Shown here piece after piece: positions 1 through 8,302 of a stretch of DNA of 48,993 bases. A program made the position numbers and the translations under genes. Source of the DNA: Rhodocyclales bacterium (GTDB lineage: Bacteria > Pseudomonadota > Gammaproteobacteria > Burkholderiales > Rhodocyclaceae); contig JACRLX010000057.1 of NCBI GenBank assembly GCA_016235165.1, forward strand, positions 1 to 48,993, read 5' to 3'. How positions within the stretch are numbered: the stretch's first letter is position 1; each line of letters opens with the position of its first letter. A model generated the notes under the pieces. It saw only the letters and a program-made list of their open reading frames with translations. It ran no database searches and was not told the DNA's origin.

Positions 1-57
1 CATCATCCGCTGCGCGACATCTACTTCATCGCCGCCAACGCACTGGCTTCTCCATAG
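1..57 (+). CDS. 3' end of an unidentified gene cut by the window edge
   Basis: Frame 1 is open from the first base and ends in TAG, giving HHPLRDIYFIAANALASP. Codon third positions are mostly G or C, as in the neighbouring real genes, so this is probably the C-terminal tail of a coding region that begins before the window. Eighteen residues are too few to assign a family. No clear terminator follows in the roughly 165 bases before the next gene. Confidence 0.3.
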   Translation, partial: HHPLRDIYFIAANALASP

Positions 58-224
58 TCCTTGCCGAGTGCGTCCCCGACATGGTGATCATCGGGGGTTG
101 GGGGTGGTCCGTCCAGAATTCGCCAGATTGATCAAAATTCTATCAGCTCGCCTTGGCGGCACCCAACTCTATCCGTTACCCATATCTCCCGGCCACTCCT
201 TCACGGGCCTGTGAAATATCCGGG

Positions 225-677
225 TTAGCGCGGAGCCCCTACCTTCTCGACACCGCTGATCGCCAGCCCAGAGGCAAATCCCCGGCTCCGAAACCAGCCA
301 AGGTTCATTTCCAGGGCGTAGCGCGCGGGGCGCATCGCACAATGATTCACCTCTGTTTTCGGCTGCATGTCTTCGACATTGATGATCACACCCTTTTCAT
401 CCAGAAAGGCCACGGACAAGGGCAGCAGGGTATTGCGCATCCACATGCAATGCTTGGCGAGATCCGGAAAGACAAACAGCATGCCTCGTTGCGGCGCCAT
501 GAAGCTGCGTTGCATCAAACCGATCTGACGACTTTCCGGATGCGCGGCAACTTCGGCCTCGATCCGATGCATGCCGGCGAACAGTTCGACCATGGGCAGT
601 TGCGCTTGCTGAGCGACCGCCGGCAAGGAAACTGTCAGATAAAGCAGGGCAAAAAGGGCTGGCGCTGACAAGCGCAT
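225..677 (-). CDS. exported DUF192 family protein
   Basis: A 150-residue protein with an N-terminal signal peptide (MRLSAPALFALLYLTVSLPA, likely cut near AVA-QQ at residue 22) followed by a single DUF192 domain. The family-typical stretches are visible: a QIGLMQRSFM segment, RGMLFVFP, and CMWMRNTLLPLSVAFLDEKG. DUF192 proteins are widespread small periplasmic or extracellular domains with no settled biochemical role. Two ATGs are adjacent; the second is chosen because the AAGGA ribosome site lies five bases before it and only two before the first. The gene has about 160 bases of upstream non-coding DNA and seems monocistronic. Confidence 0.85.
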   Translation of the reverse strand: MRLSAPALFALLYLTVSLPAVAQQAQLPMVELFAGMHRIEAEVAAHPESRQIGLMQRSFMAPQRGMLFVFPDLAKHCMWMRNTLLPLSVAFLDEKGVIINVEDMQPKTEVNHCAMRPARYALEMNLGWFRSRGFASGLAISGVEKVGAPR

Positions 678-795
678 CATGATCCTTCGAATGGAATGAT
701 CTGGGGATTATCGCCGATGCACCAGGACGTACCCGACCGCTCCTGGCCAAACAGGTATTCGGAAGCAAATCCGGACCGATGGCGATTTATGGACG

Positions 796-827
796 AAAAA
801 AATGGCAGGTCACCCTGCCATTTTTTT
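796..827. terminator. bidirectional rho-independent terminator
   Basis: The perfect 8-bp stem ATGGCAGG / CCTGCCAT with a TCAC loop is flanked by seven A on the left and seven T on the right, so it can stop transcription both ways. It begins about a dozen bases after the stop codon of the Ala/Pro/Lys-rich gene (minus strand) and most likely ends the aceK-rluE-small gene transcript. Confidence 0.85.
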
Positions 828-838
828 CGAGCCGCAAA

Positions 839-1069
839 TTACTTGGCGGCGTCAGCTTTCTTTGCCTTCTTGGCCTTCTTGGCCTTCTTGGCCTTGCCTT
901 CCGTGCCGGCCATGCCCTTCGGGGCCGGCGCGGCAGCGGGAGCAGCCGCAGGAGCAGCCGCCGGAGCGGCAGCGGGAGCAGCAGCGGCCGGAGCAGCCTT
1001 GGGAGCGTCAGCGGCGAAAGCGGAGGTGGCGATCAGGCCAGCAGCCAAGGCGGCGAAAAGCTTGGTCAT
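839..1069 (-). CDS. small exported Ala/Pro-repeat protein with Lys-rich tail
   Basis: A 76-residue protein in three parts: a signal peptide (MTKLFAALAAGLIATSAFA, cut before AD), a low-complexity AAPAAAPAAAP region (about residues 25-48), and a basic tail with KKAKKAKKAKKAKK (about 60-72). The tail resembles histone H1 and AlgP-type repeats, but unlike those DNA-binding proteins this one carries an export signal. The DNA is repetitive: about four 12-bp units near 932-979 and three to four 9-bp units near 864-895. The start codon overlaps the stop of the upstream pseudouridine synthase (ATGA), with AAGGAAA just before it, so translation is probably coupled. Function unknown; a cell-surface or polyanion-binding role is only a guess. 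Confidence 0.75.
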   Translation of the reverse strand: MTKLFAALAAGLIATSAFAADAPKAAPAAAAPAAAPAAAPAAAPAAAPAPKGMAGTEGKAKKAKKAKKAKKADAAK

Positions 1070-1734
1070 GGTGTTTCCTTTCGTTTGAATATAGGTAGAT
1101 TTAAACTAACACCACGATTCTTCGGGGCGTTAGGCCTAATAACGCGCGGTTCGGCGCCAGGTTGACGCGGAATCCTCAGCTCTCGCCATTCCCCCGGCGC
1201 CAGTCTGTCAACTGTCCAATCTCCGATTGCCCAGCGAACCAGCCGAAGTGTCGGAAACCCGACGTGCGCAGTCATGCGTCGAACCTGACGGTTCTTGCCT
1301 TCCCTCAAAATCAATTCGATCCATGTGGTCGGAATTACCTTACGAAAACGGATGGGTGGCGTCCTCGGCCAAAGGCCCTGAGGTTCTTCGATCAAACGCG
1401 CCTGACACGGCTTGGTGACGAAATCCGCCAGCGGAATTCCCCTTGCAAGAACTTGCATCGTCGCATCGGTGGGCCGGCCTTCGACCTGGACAAGATAACG
1501 CTTGGGCAGCTTGTGGCGGGGATCGGCAATCCGGGCCTGAAGCGTTCCGTCATCGGTGAGCAACAACAAGCCTTCCGAATCGGCGTCCAGCCGCCCGGCC
1601 GGATACACGCCCGGAACGGAAATGAAATTCGCCAGGGTTTCCCGTCCGGCCACCGGCGTAAATTGGGTCAATACGCCGTAAGGCTTGTTGAACAGCAGCA
1701 AACGGCTCAATTCGGCGCGCCGCTCGCGTAGCAA
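1066..1734 (-). CDS. rluE: RluE-type 23S rRNA pseudouridine synthase
   Basis: A 222-residue RsuA/RluB/E/F family pseudouridine synthase without an S4 domain. The N-terminal LLLFNKPYGVL and the catalytic YPAGRLDADSEGLLLLTDDG block (Asp of GRLD is the nucleophile) are clear, as is the later REGKNRQVRRM motif. Overall length and layout match RluE, which in E. coli modifies 23S U2457. The open frame begins with TTG and overlaps the end of aceK by 28 bases; no strong ribosome site is visible, so translation may depend on coupling. The C-terminus overlaps the next gene by four bases. RluE assignment over other subfamilies is from similarity by eye. Confidence 0.85.
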   Translation of the reverse strand: MLRERRAELSRLLLFNKPYGVLTQFTPVAGRETLANFISVPGVYPAGRLDADSEGLLLLTDDGTLQARIADPRHKLPKRYLVQVEGRPTDATMQVLARGIPLADFVTKPCQARLIEEPQGLWPRTPPIRFRKVIPTTWIELILREGKNRQVRRMTAHVGFPTLRLVRWAIGDWTVDRLAPGEWRELRIPRQPGAEPRVIRPNAPKNRGVSLNLPIFKRKETP

Positions 1735-3479
1735 TTGCGGAAACGCTGGGCTTCCGGATAGGGAAAGAAATCCTGCACCTTGCCCAGGCGAATCTGCTCC
1801 TGCGCGTCATGCCAGAACGCAACATCGAACAGATCGGAATGGTGCCGCATGAATGCGGTTCGTATCCTGTCGGACACCAGGAGAAAGGTTTCAAACTCCT
1901 CCGGAAAAACATCCTGGCGCGAGACGGAATACCAAACCTCCCCGGACATTTCCGTTTCGAAATCCGGCGCCGGCGGTATGCGACGAAACTTGCAGTCGGT
2001 CATGTGCTCGATTTCATCGTAGTCATAGAACACAACGCGCCCGTAACGCGTTACGCCGAAGTTTTTCCACAGCATGTCGCCGGGAAAGATGTTCGCGATC
2101 GCGAGTTCCCGAATTGCGTTTCCGTACTCCAGCACCGCATGATCGACCAGGTCGTCCCGACCGGCCTTTTCCGCTTTTTCGAGATACATGTTCAGCGGCT
2201 CCATGCGTCGCTCGATGTACACATGCTTGATGATCAGGTCTTCGCCATCCTCCTCGATCGACGAAGGAATCTCCCGGTACAACTCGTCGATCAGCGCCGG
2301 AGAAAAGCGATTGCGCGGCAGCGCGACCTTGGAGAACTCGAGGGTATCGGCCATGCGACCTACCCGGTCGACCTGCTTGACCAACTGATATTTGCGTCGC
2401 ACCGTTTCGTGGTCAACCTCCTTGGAACAGCCAAATACGTCCTTGATGACCTTGAACACATAGGGATAGGACGGCAGGGTAAACACCATCATGACCAGCC
2501 CGCGGATACCGGGTGCAACGATGAATTGATCGGCGGAATGGTGCAGGTGGAAAATCAGGTCGCGGAAGAACATGGTCTTGCCTTGCTTGCCAAGTCCCAA
2601 CATGGTGTACAGCTCCGAGCGCGGCTTGCTGGGCATGATAGAGCGCAGGAACTGGACGTAGCCCGACGGAACTTCCATGTCGACCATGAAGTACGCGCGC
2701 GACAACGAAAACAACACACTGATTCGCCACGCATCGAGAATGATGGTGTCAAGATATAGCCTGCCCTCGGGCGAGTGCAACACGGGGACCGTGAACGGAT
2801 ACTCCAGCGCTCCATTCACGGCTTTGCCGATCACGTAGGCACCCTTGTTGCGGTAGAAGGCTGAGTTCAACACCTGAATCTGCAAATTGGCCTCGCGCCC
2901 GGGCAGCACCTCCAGATGCTCGCGGATGCTTCTCAGTATGTATTCGACATCGCGATCGAGATTCTCGAATTCGCGATCCCAACTGAAATCCCGGAACACT
3001 TGAGCGATCGAAGAGCGGAAACCCGATTCGTTGGGATAGTAGCAGCGATAGATCGGTGGGTCGGACTCGATATATTCGGTCGAAACCGCAGGGCGAACGA
3101 AGATGAAGTCGTTGTGGAAATAGGTTCGGTGCATCATCTGGCAGAACACCGAATTGAAGAAAGTCTCGGCCAGTTCCGGTTGCTTGTGGTCGGTCAGCAG
3201 ACCGATGTAAAGCAACTTGGCCTGCTGCCATACGGCTTCATCCAGCCCCGCGGTATCGAATTCGGATTGCAGAAACTCAACCGTTTCCCTGACGCGATCG
3301 TCGTAAAACTGTATGCGCTCACGCACCGCTTGCTGGCCTTCGATCCATTCCGCACGCTCGAAGCGCCCCTTGGCACTTGCCGAACATTCGCGAAACAGGC
3401 GGTAATGCTTGTCGAAACCTCGCACCATGGTCTGGGCGATCCGATGCGAAAAACTCTCCTGGTCGACAGGCTGGCTCAT
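1707..3479 (-). CDS. aceK: isocitrate dehydrogenase kinase/phosphatase AceK
   Basis: This bifunctional cytoplasmic enzyme phosphorylates and dephosphorylates dimeric NADP-isocitrate dehydrogenase, switching carbon between the TCA cycle and glyoxylate bypass. The 590-residue length fits AceK. The ATP-binding part is visible (PSYPYVFKVIKD), as is the catalytic block FPGDMLWKNFGVTRYGRVVF followed by YDYDEI, holding the metal and catalytic aspartates. The start MSQPVDQESF was chosen because family similarity begins there; the frame is open 49 codons further upstream, and no strong ribosome site marks the chosen start. In enterics aceK follows aceBA; here it is divergent from the monomeric IDH gene and followed by rluE. 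Its predicted target is encoded about 2.6 kb away. Confidence 0.95.
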   Translation of the reverse strand: MSQPVDQESFSHRIAQTMVRGFDKHYRLFRECSASAKGRFERAEWIEGQQAVRERIQFYDDRVRETVEFLQSEFDTAGLDEAVWQQAKLLYIGLLTDHKQPELAETFFNSVFCQMMHRTYFHNDFIFVRPAVSTEYIESDPPIYRCYYPNESGFRSSIAQVFRDFSWDREFENLDRDVEYILRSIREHLEVLPGREANLQIQVLNSAFYRNKGAYVIGKAVNGALEYPFTVPVLHSPEGRLYLDTIILDAWRISVLFSLSRAYFMVDMEVPSGYVQFLRSIMPSKPRSELYTMLGLGKQGKTMFFRDLIFHLHHSADQFIVAPGIRGLVMMVFTLPSYPYVFKVIKDVFGCSKEVDHETVRRKYQLVKQVDRVGRMADTLEFSKVALPRNRFSPALIDELYREIPSSIEEDGEDLIIKHVYIERRMEPLNMYLEKAEKAGRDDLVDHAVLEYGNAIRELAIANIFPGDMLWKNFGVTRYGRVVFYDYDEIEHMTDCKFRRIPPAPDFETEMSGEVWYSVSRQDVFPEEFETFLLVSDRIRTAFMRHHSDLFDVAFWHDAQEQIRLGKVQDFFPYPEAQRFRNCYASGAPN

Positions 3480-3604
3480 GGTCGGAAGGGTGTGAGCAGA
3501 TAGGTGTGAATCGATTCTAGCAGTGGACAAAATGGCCTCCGAACCTTGAATTCCATACCGGAGCCTCACCCAACATGCATCGATGACCGTATTTGCGCGA
3601 CTTA

Positions 3605-3633
3605 TTGACTGTAGAGCTCCGGTCAAGGATACT
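3605..3633 (+). promoter_or_regulatory. candidate sigma70 promoter of monomeric IDH gene
   Basis: TTGACT and GATACT are separated by 17 bases; start of transcription would fall near 3640, giving a leader of about 60 bases. It lies in the 222-bp divergent region between aceK and the IDH gene. Prediction only. Confidence 0.5.
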
Positions 3634-3701
3634 CGCCAGTCTGGCTACCGCCGAAACCACTTCTTTTCATTACAAATCAACAGGATATGCGAGGCATGGC
3701 A

Positions 3702-5942
3702 ATGAGCACTGGGAAACCGAGAATCACCTATACCCTCACCGACGAAGCACCGCTTTTGGCAACCTGTGCCTTCCTGCCAGTGATCCGAACTTTCGCCGCA
3801 CCGGCTGGGATCGAAATTGAAAAAGCCGACATTTCGGTTTCGGCACGCGTTCTGGCCGAGTTTCCCGACTGCCTCACCGATGTGCAAAAGATGCCGGACA
3901 CATTGGCCGACCTCGGCCGCCGCACGCTGCTGCCTGAAACCAACATCATCAAACTGCCCAACATCAGCGCCTCGGTGGCACAGCTTGTCGCCTGCGTTCG
4001 CGAGTTGCAGGCCAAGGGCTACAAAATCCCGGACTACCCGGAAGACCCCAAGACCGATGACGAAAAGGCCATCCGGGCCCGCTACTCGAAGTGCATTGGC
4101 AGCGCCGTCAATCCGGTGTTGCGCGAAGGCAACTCGGACCGACGCGCACCGAAGGCTGTCAAGGAGTACGCAAAAAAGAACCCCCACTCAATGGGTGAAT
4201 GGAAGCAGTGGTCGCAAACACATGTCTCGCACATGCACCACGGCGACTTCTACCACGGTGAAAAGTCGATGACGCTGGACAAGGCGCGCGACGTCAAGAT
4301 GGAGCTGGTCGCCAAGAGCGGCAAAACCATTGTGCTCAAGCCCATGGTGAGCCTGCAGGCGGGCGAAATCATTGACAGCATGTTCATGAGCAAGAAAGCG
4401 CTGTGCGAGTTCTACGAACGCGAACTGGAAGACTGTCGCCAGGCCGGGATCCTTTTCTCCCTGCACGTCAAGGCAACGATGATGAAGGTATCCCACCCGA
4501 TCGTCTTCGGCCACTGCGTCAAGATCTATTACAAGGAAGCTTTTGAAAAACACGCCAAGCTGTTCGAGGAGCTGGGTATCAACGTCAACAACGGCATGGT
4601 GAATCTCTACGAGAAGATCAAGAGCCTGCCCGAATCAAAACGCGACGAGATCGAGCGTGACCTGCACGCCTGCCAGGAGCACCGCCCGCGCCTGGCAATG
4701 GTGGATTCAGCCAAGGGGATCACCAACTTCCATTCGCCCAACGACGTCATCGTCGATGCCTCGATGCCGGCCATGATCCGGGGCGGAGGCAAAATGTGGG
4801 GCGCCGACGGCAAGCCCTACGACTGCAAGGCCGTGATGCCGGAATCGACCTTCGCCCGCATCTACCAGGAGATGATCAACTTCTGCAAATGGCACGGGAA
4901 TTTCGATCCCAAGACCATGGGTACCGTGCCCAACGTCGGCCTCATGGCGCAGCAGGCCGAGGAATATGGCTCGCACGACAAGACCTTCGAGATTGCCGAG
5001 GACGGCGTTGCCAACATCGTCGACCTTGCCACGGGGGAAGTGCTGCTATCGCAAAATGTCGAGCAGGGCGACATCTTCCGCATGTGCCAGGTCAAGGACG
5101 CGGCGATCCGCGACTGGGTCAAGCTTGCGGTCACCCGCTCGCGCCAGTCTGGCGTCCCGGTAATCTTCTGGCTGGACCCGTATCGTCCTCACGAGAACGA
5201 AATGATCAAGAAGGTGCGTATTTATCTCAAGGACCACGACACGAAAGGGCTCGACATCCAGATCATGTCGCAGGTACGCGCCATGCGTTACACGCTTGAG
5301 CGAGTGATCCGCGGGCTCGACACGATATCGGCCACCGGCAACATCTTGCGCGACTACCTGACCGACCTGTTTCCCATCATGGAACTGGGCACCTCCGCCA
5401 AAATGCTTTCCATCGTTCCACTGATGGCGGGAGGCGGCATGTACGAAACGGGGGCCGGCGGATCCGCTCCGAAGCACGTCCAACAGTTGGTCGAGGAAAA
5501 CCATCTGCGCTGGGATTCACTCGGAGAATTTCTGGCACTCGCGGTTTCGCTGGAGGATCTGGGAACCAATACTGGCAACAAAAAAGCGACGCTGCTGGCC
5601 AAGACGCTTGATGCTGCGACAGGCAAACTGCTCGACAACCGGAAATCGCCGTCGCCCAAAACCGGGGAACTCGATAACCGCGGCAGCCAGTTCTACCTCG
5701 CCATGTATTGGGCACAGGAACTCGCAGCCCAAAGCGAGGACAAGGATCTCGCCGCGCATTTCGGCCCGCTGGCCAACGCGCTTGCCGGGAATGAAGAAAA
5801 GATCGTCGGTGAGTTCAAGGCCGTCCAGGGGCAGAGGGTTGATATCGGCGGCTATTTCAGGGTCGATCCGGACAAGGTCAAAGCTGTCATGCGGCCAAGC
5901 GCAAGCCTGAACGCGATACTTGCCGCAGCCCGGACAGCCTGA
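3702..5942 (+). CDS. icd: monomeric NADP-dependent isocitrate dehydrogenase
   Basis: Oxidative decarboxylation of isocitrate to 2-oxoglutarate with NADP, as a single-chain enzyme of about 80 kDa (746 residues, normal for the monomeric family). Family signatures include the N-terminal [10 protein letters not shown], the isocitrate-binding [14 protein letters not shown] segment, and [20 protein letters not shown] with the Lys-His and Arg used for NADP. Three in-frame ATGs occur at the start; MSTGKPRIT is chosen because homologues begin there and a GAGG lies at good distance. It is unrelated in fold organisation to the dimeric IDH encoded next and lacks the AceK-type phosphoserine loop, so it should escape AceK control. 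Confidence 0.95.
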   Translation: MSTGKPRITYTLTDEAPLLATCAFLPVIRTFAAPAGIEIEKADISVSARVLAEFPDCLTDVQKMPDTLADLGRRTLLPETNIIKLPNISASVAQLVACVRELQAKGYKIPDYPEDPKTDDEKAIRARYSKCIGSAVNPVLREGNSDRRAPKAVKEYAKKNPHSMGEWKQWSQTHVSHMHHGDFYHGEKSMTLDKARDVKMELVAKSGKTIVLKPMVSLQAGEIIDSMFMSKKALCEFYERELEDCRQAGILFSLHVKATMMKVSHPIVFGHCVKIYYKEAFEKHAKLFEELGINVNNGMVNLYEKIKSLPESKRDEIERDLHACQEHRPRLAMVDSAKGITNFHSPNDVIVDASMPAMIRGGGKMWGADGKPYDCKAVMPESTFARIYQEMINFCKWHGNFDPKTMGTVPNVGLMAQQAEEYGSHDKTFEIAEDGVANIVDLATGEVLLSQNVEQGDIFRMCQVKDAAIRDWVKLAVTRSRQSGVPVIFWLDPYRPHENEMIKKVRIYLKDHDTKGLDIQIMSQVRAMRYTLERVIRGLDTISATGNILRDYLTDLFPIMELGTSAKMLSIVPLMAGGGMYETGAGGSAPKHVQQLVEENHLRWDSLGEFLALAVSLEDLGTNTGNKKATLLAKTLDAATGKLLDNRKSPSPKTGELDNRGSQFYLAMYWAQELAAQSEDKDLAAHFGPLANALAGNEEKIVGEFKAVQGQRVDIGGYFRVDPDKVKAVMRPSASLNAILAAARTA

Positions 5943-5953
5943 CACGTCTCTCC

Positions 5954-5978
5954 CCGACGGGGGCTCCATCCCCGTCGG
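5954..5978 (+). terminator. strong hairpin after monomeric IDH gene
   Basis: A perfect 9-bp stem CCGACGGGG / CCCCGTCGG with a 7-base loop starts 12 bases after the stop codon. No T-run follows, so it may be a weak or rho-assisted terminator or an mRNA-stabilising 3' hairpin. Confidence 0.5.
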
Positions 5979-6019
5979 ACGCAACGCGCCAGTCCAATCT
6001 TTGGTGGATAATCGGCCGG

Positions 6020-6045
6020 GTAGCCATGATCACAGTCATGGTTAC
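6020..6045 (+). repeat. inverted repeat upstream of dimeric icd
   Basis: GTAGCCATGA and TCATGGTTAC form a 10-bp dyad with one G-T wobble and a 6-base spacer, ending about 40 bases before the icd start. It could be an operator or an mRNA leader hairpin. No regulator is identified. Confidence 0.4.
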
Positions 6046-6086
6046 TTGAGGGTTCGATTTTTCCAAAACAACGATACGGAGTAGAC

Positions 6087-7316
6087 ATGAGCGCGTCACT
6101 GATCAAGCTTCCCGCCCAAGGCCAGAAAATTGTCCCGGGTCAGCCGATACCGGACAACCCGATCATTCCTTTCATCGAAGGCGATGGCATCGGGGTCGAT
6201 ATCACTCCAGTGATGAAGAAGGTGGTCGATGCTGCCGTTGAGAAGGCCTATGCTGGCAAGCGCAAGATCTCGTGGATGGAGGTTTTTGCCGGAGAAAAAG
6301 CGACCCGCCTCTATGGCCCTGACGTCTGGCTACCGGCCGAAACGATCATCGCCTGCAAAGACTATTCGGTATCGATCAAGGGGCCAATGACAACTCCCGT
6401 CGGCGGCGGCATTCGCTCCCTGAACGTCGCCTTGCGCCAGGAGATGGACCTCTACCAGTGCGTACGTCCGGTGCGCTACTTCAAGGGCGTGCCGTCTCCG
6501 CTCAAGGATCCATCGAAAACCGACATGGTGATCTATCGCGAAAACACCGAGGACATCTACGCCGGCATCGAGTGGGCGGCCGAAACCGACAACTGCCGCA
6601 AGATCATCGACTTCCTGCAAAACCAGATGGGAGTCAAGAAGATTCGCTTCCCCGCCACCTCGGGAATAGGTATCAAGCCGGTGTCCCGCGAGGGAACCGA
6701 ACGTCTGGTTCGTGCCGCAATCAAGTACGCGATTGCCAACAAGCGCAAATCGGTGACCCTGGTACACAAAGGCAACATCATGAAATACACGGAGGGCGCG
6801 TTCCGCGACTGGGGCTATGCCCTGGCCAAGAACGAATTTGGAGGCGTGGAGATCGATGGCGGCCCCTGGCTGAAATTGCCCAACGGAATCGTGGTCAAGG
6901 ATGCAATTGCCGACGCCTTCCTCCAGCAGATCCTCTTGCGTCCCGCCGAATACGACGTAATAGCCACATTGAACCTGAACGGCGATTACATCTCCGACGC
7001 GCTGGCTGCCCAAGTCGGCGGCATCGGAATTGCTCCGGGCGCCAACATCTCGGACCTGTACGCCTGCTTCGAGGCCACTCACGGTACGGCACCGAAATAT
7101 GCTGGCAAGGATTACGTCAATCCAGGCTCGCTGATTCTCTCGGCCGAGATGATGTTGCGCCACTTGGGCTGGGTCGAAGCCGCCGATCTGATCATCAAGT
7201 CAATGGAGGCCGCGATCGGCGACAAGGTGGTAACCTATGACTTCGCGCGACTGATGGAGGGAGCGACCGAAGTCAAGTGCTCCGCCTTCGGCCAGGCAAT
7301 GATCGACCGCATGTAA
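6087..7316 (+). CDS. icd: dimeric NADP-dependent isocitrate dehydrogenase (AceK target)
   Basis: A 409-residue Icd of the E. coli type, catalysing isocitrate to 2-oxoglutarate plus CO2 with NADP in the TCA cycle. The substrate and phosphorylation loop [13 protein letters not shown] is intact; its serine (residue 111) corresponds to E. coli Ser113, the residue modified by Ace[14 protein letters not shown] and the NADP-specificity segment HGTAPKYAG (Lys-Tyr, with Val six residues after the Tyr) are conserved, indicating NADP rather than NAD use. A CGGAG ribosome site precedes the ATG by seven bases. It follows the monomeric IDH gene in the same direction, separated by a hairpin and a dyad, so the two are probably transcribed separately. 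Confidence 0.97.
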   Translation: MSASLIKLPAQGQKIVPGQPIPDNPIIPFIEGDGIGVDITPVMKKVVDAAVEKAYAGKRKISWMEVFAGEKATRLYGPDVWLPAETIIACKDYSVSIKGPMTTPVGGGIRSLNVALRQEMDLYQCVRPVRYFKGVPSPLKDPSKTDMVIYRENTEDIYAGIEWAAETDNCRKIIDFLQNQMGVKKIRFPATSGIGIKPVSREGTERLVRAAIKYAIANKRKSVTLVHKGNIMKYTEGAFRDWGYALAKNEFGGVEIDGGPWLKLPNGIVVKDAIADAFLQQILLRPAEYDVIATLNLNGDYISDALAAQVGGIGIAPGANISDLYACFEATHGTAPKYAGKDYVNPGSLILSAEMMLRHLGWVEAADLIIKSMEAAIGDKVVTYDFARLMEGATEVKCSAFGQAMIDRM

Positions 7317-7332
7317 GCTCAGCGATCTGAAG

Positions 7333-7368
7333 TAAAAAAAAGCCCGCCTTGCGGCGGGCTTTGTTTTT
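7333..7368. terminator. bidirectional terminator between icd and cold-shock gene
   Basis: AGCCCGCC / GGCGGGCT (8-bp stem, TTGC loop) with an A-run before and TTTGTTTTT after. It serves convergent icd (plus) and the cold-shock gene (minus). Confidence 0.9.
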
Positions 7369-7403
7369 CGGAACTGGTAGGTCCAGAAACCGAAACGGAA
7401 AGA

Positions 7404-7607
7404 TCAAGCCTTCTGAATATTAGATGCCTGCTTGCCCTTCGGCCCTTGCACGACGTCGAAGGAGACCTTTTCACCTTCCTTCAGCGACTTGAAGCCGGAC
7501 ATGTTGATCGCGGAGAAATGCGCGAACAGATCCTCGCTGCCGTCATCGGGAGTAATGAAGCCGAAACCCTTGGCGTCGTTGAACCACTTCACAGTACCAG
7601 TTGCCAT
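7404..7607 (-). CDS. cspA: CspA-family cold-shock protein
   Basis: A 67-residue single cold-shock domain that binds single-stranded nucleic acid and acts as an RNA chaperone in the cytoplasm. RNP1 (KGFGFI) and RNP2-like (LFAHFS) motifs are both present, and the start [17 protein letters not shown] is standard. AAGGAAAA lies close before the ATG. Whether it is cold-inducible (CspA) or constitutive (CspC/E-like) cannot be read from the protein, but the long predicted leader favours regulation at RNA level. Confidence 0.95.
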   Translation of the reverse strand: MATGTVKWFNDAKGFGFITPDDGSEDLFAHFSAINMSGFKSLKEGEKVSFDVVQGPKGKQASNIQKA

Positions 7608-7798
7608 GTAACTTTTCCTTAATCAAAAACGAACAAATCGGCCACCGCTGCGGGCTGCAAGACACCGCACCCCGGCCGGGGCATGTATTGGTTCAATTTC
7701 GGAGAGGCAGAGGGGGCCAAGCGGCGATTCAGAGGAACTGCTGGAAAACAGGCTTTGAGAAGACCGTAGGTCACTGCGGGGAATTTGAGCCAAACACG
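7608..7798 (-). promoter_or_regulatory. predicted long 5' leader of the cold-shock gene
   Basis: If the promoter at 7805-7833 is used, the mRNA carries about 190 untranslated bases, similar to csp leaders elsewhere that fold as temperature-responsive elements. A 12-bp GC palindrome (CCCCGGCCGGGG at 7670-7681) can form a stable hairpin within it. I see no coding signal in this 374-bp intergenic stretch apart from the two promoters noted. Confidence 0.4.
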
Positions 7799-7804
7799 GT
7801 TCGC

Positions 7805-7833
7805 GTTTTACGCATATTGTCAAGCAGCGTCAA
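7805..7833 (-). promoter_or_regulatory. candidate cold-shock gene promoter
   Basis: On the minus strand TTGACG and TAAAAC are 17 bases apart. Start of transcription is expected near 7798. Confidence 0.45.
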
Positions 7834-7947
7834 GAACTTTCGATGTTGCATTGCACAGACATTTCAATCGTGTCGCGATCTTGCTTTTGCCGTTTCTGTA
7901 CCAAAATAAGCTTTAGGCGCGGCGCGAATCCCCTCTTTTTCGTAGTG

Positions 7948-7975
7948 TTGAACTGAATCGGAATCAAATTACAAT
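7948..7975 (+). promoter_or_regulatory. candidate clpS promoter, possibly giving leaderless mRNA
   Basis: TTGAAC and TACAAT are 16 bases apart. The -10 box ends only six bases before the clpS ATG, so transcription would begin at or next to the start codon. There is no Shine-Dalgarno sequence at normal distance. Confidence 0.5.
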
Positions 7976-7981
7976 CGGCCA

Positions 7982-8302
7982 ATGGCGACACGCAAGCAAG
8001 TTGAATTCGATGGCAGCGCTGCCTTGGCCCCGGAACAAAGCAGGACCAAGCCGCCACCGATGTACAAGGTTTTGCTGCTGAATGACGACTTCACTCCCAT
8101 GGATTTCGTCGTCATCGTGCTGGAAAGGTTTTTCGGGCTTTCGCGGGAACAGTCAACCCAGGTGATGCTCAAGGTTCATCGTGAAGGCAAGGGAGCGTGT
8201 GGCGTCTATCCCTATGACGTTGCCGCTACCAAGGTTCAGCAGGTCAGCGAATATTCGCGCAAACACCAGCATCCGCTGGCATGTGTAATGGAGGAAAACT
8301 GA
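7982..8302 (+). CDS. clpS: ClpS adaptor for N-end rule proteolysis
   Basis: A 106-residue cytoplasmic adaptor that binds N-degron substrates and delivers them to ClpAP. The core is typical: [17 protein letters not shown] (substrate-pocket region), then the [18 protein letters not shown] stretch with the His-Arg residues contacting ClpA. The disordered N-terminus of about 26 residues is the part that enters the ClpA pore. The stop overlaps the clpA start by one base (TGATG), so the two are translationally coupled. Confidence 0.97.
   Translation: MATRKQVEFDGSAALAPEQSRTKPPPMYKVLLLNDDFTPMDFVVIVLERFFGLSREQSTQVMLKVHREGKGACGVYPYDVAATKVQQVSEYSRKHQHPLACVMEEN

Noticed and set aside
1809-2759. A 316-codon open frame antisense to aceK
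   Set aside because: Shadow of aceK; no ribosome site and no family resemblance.
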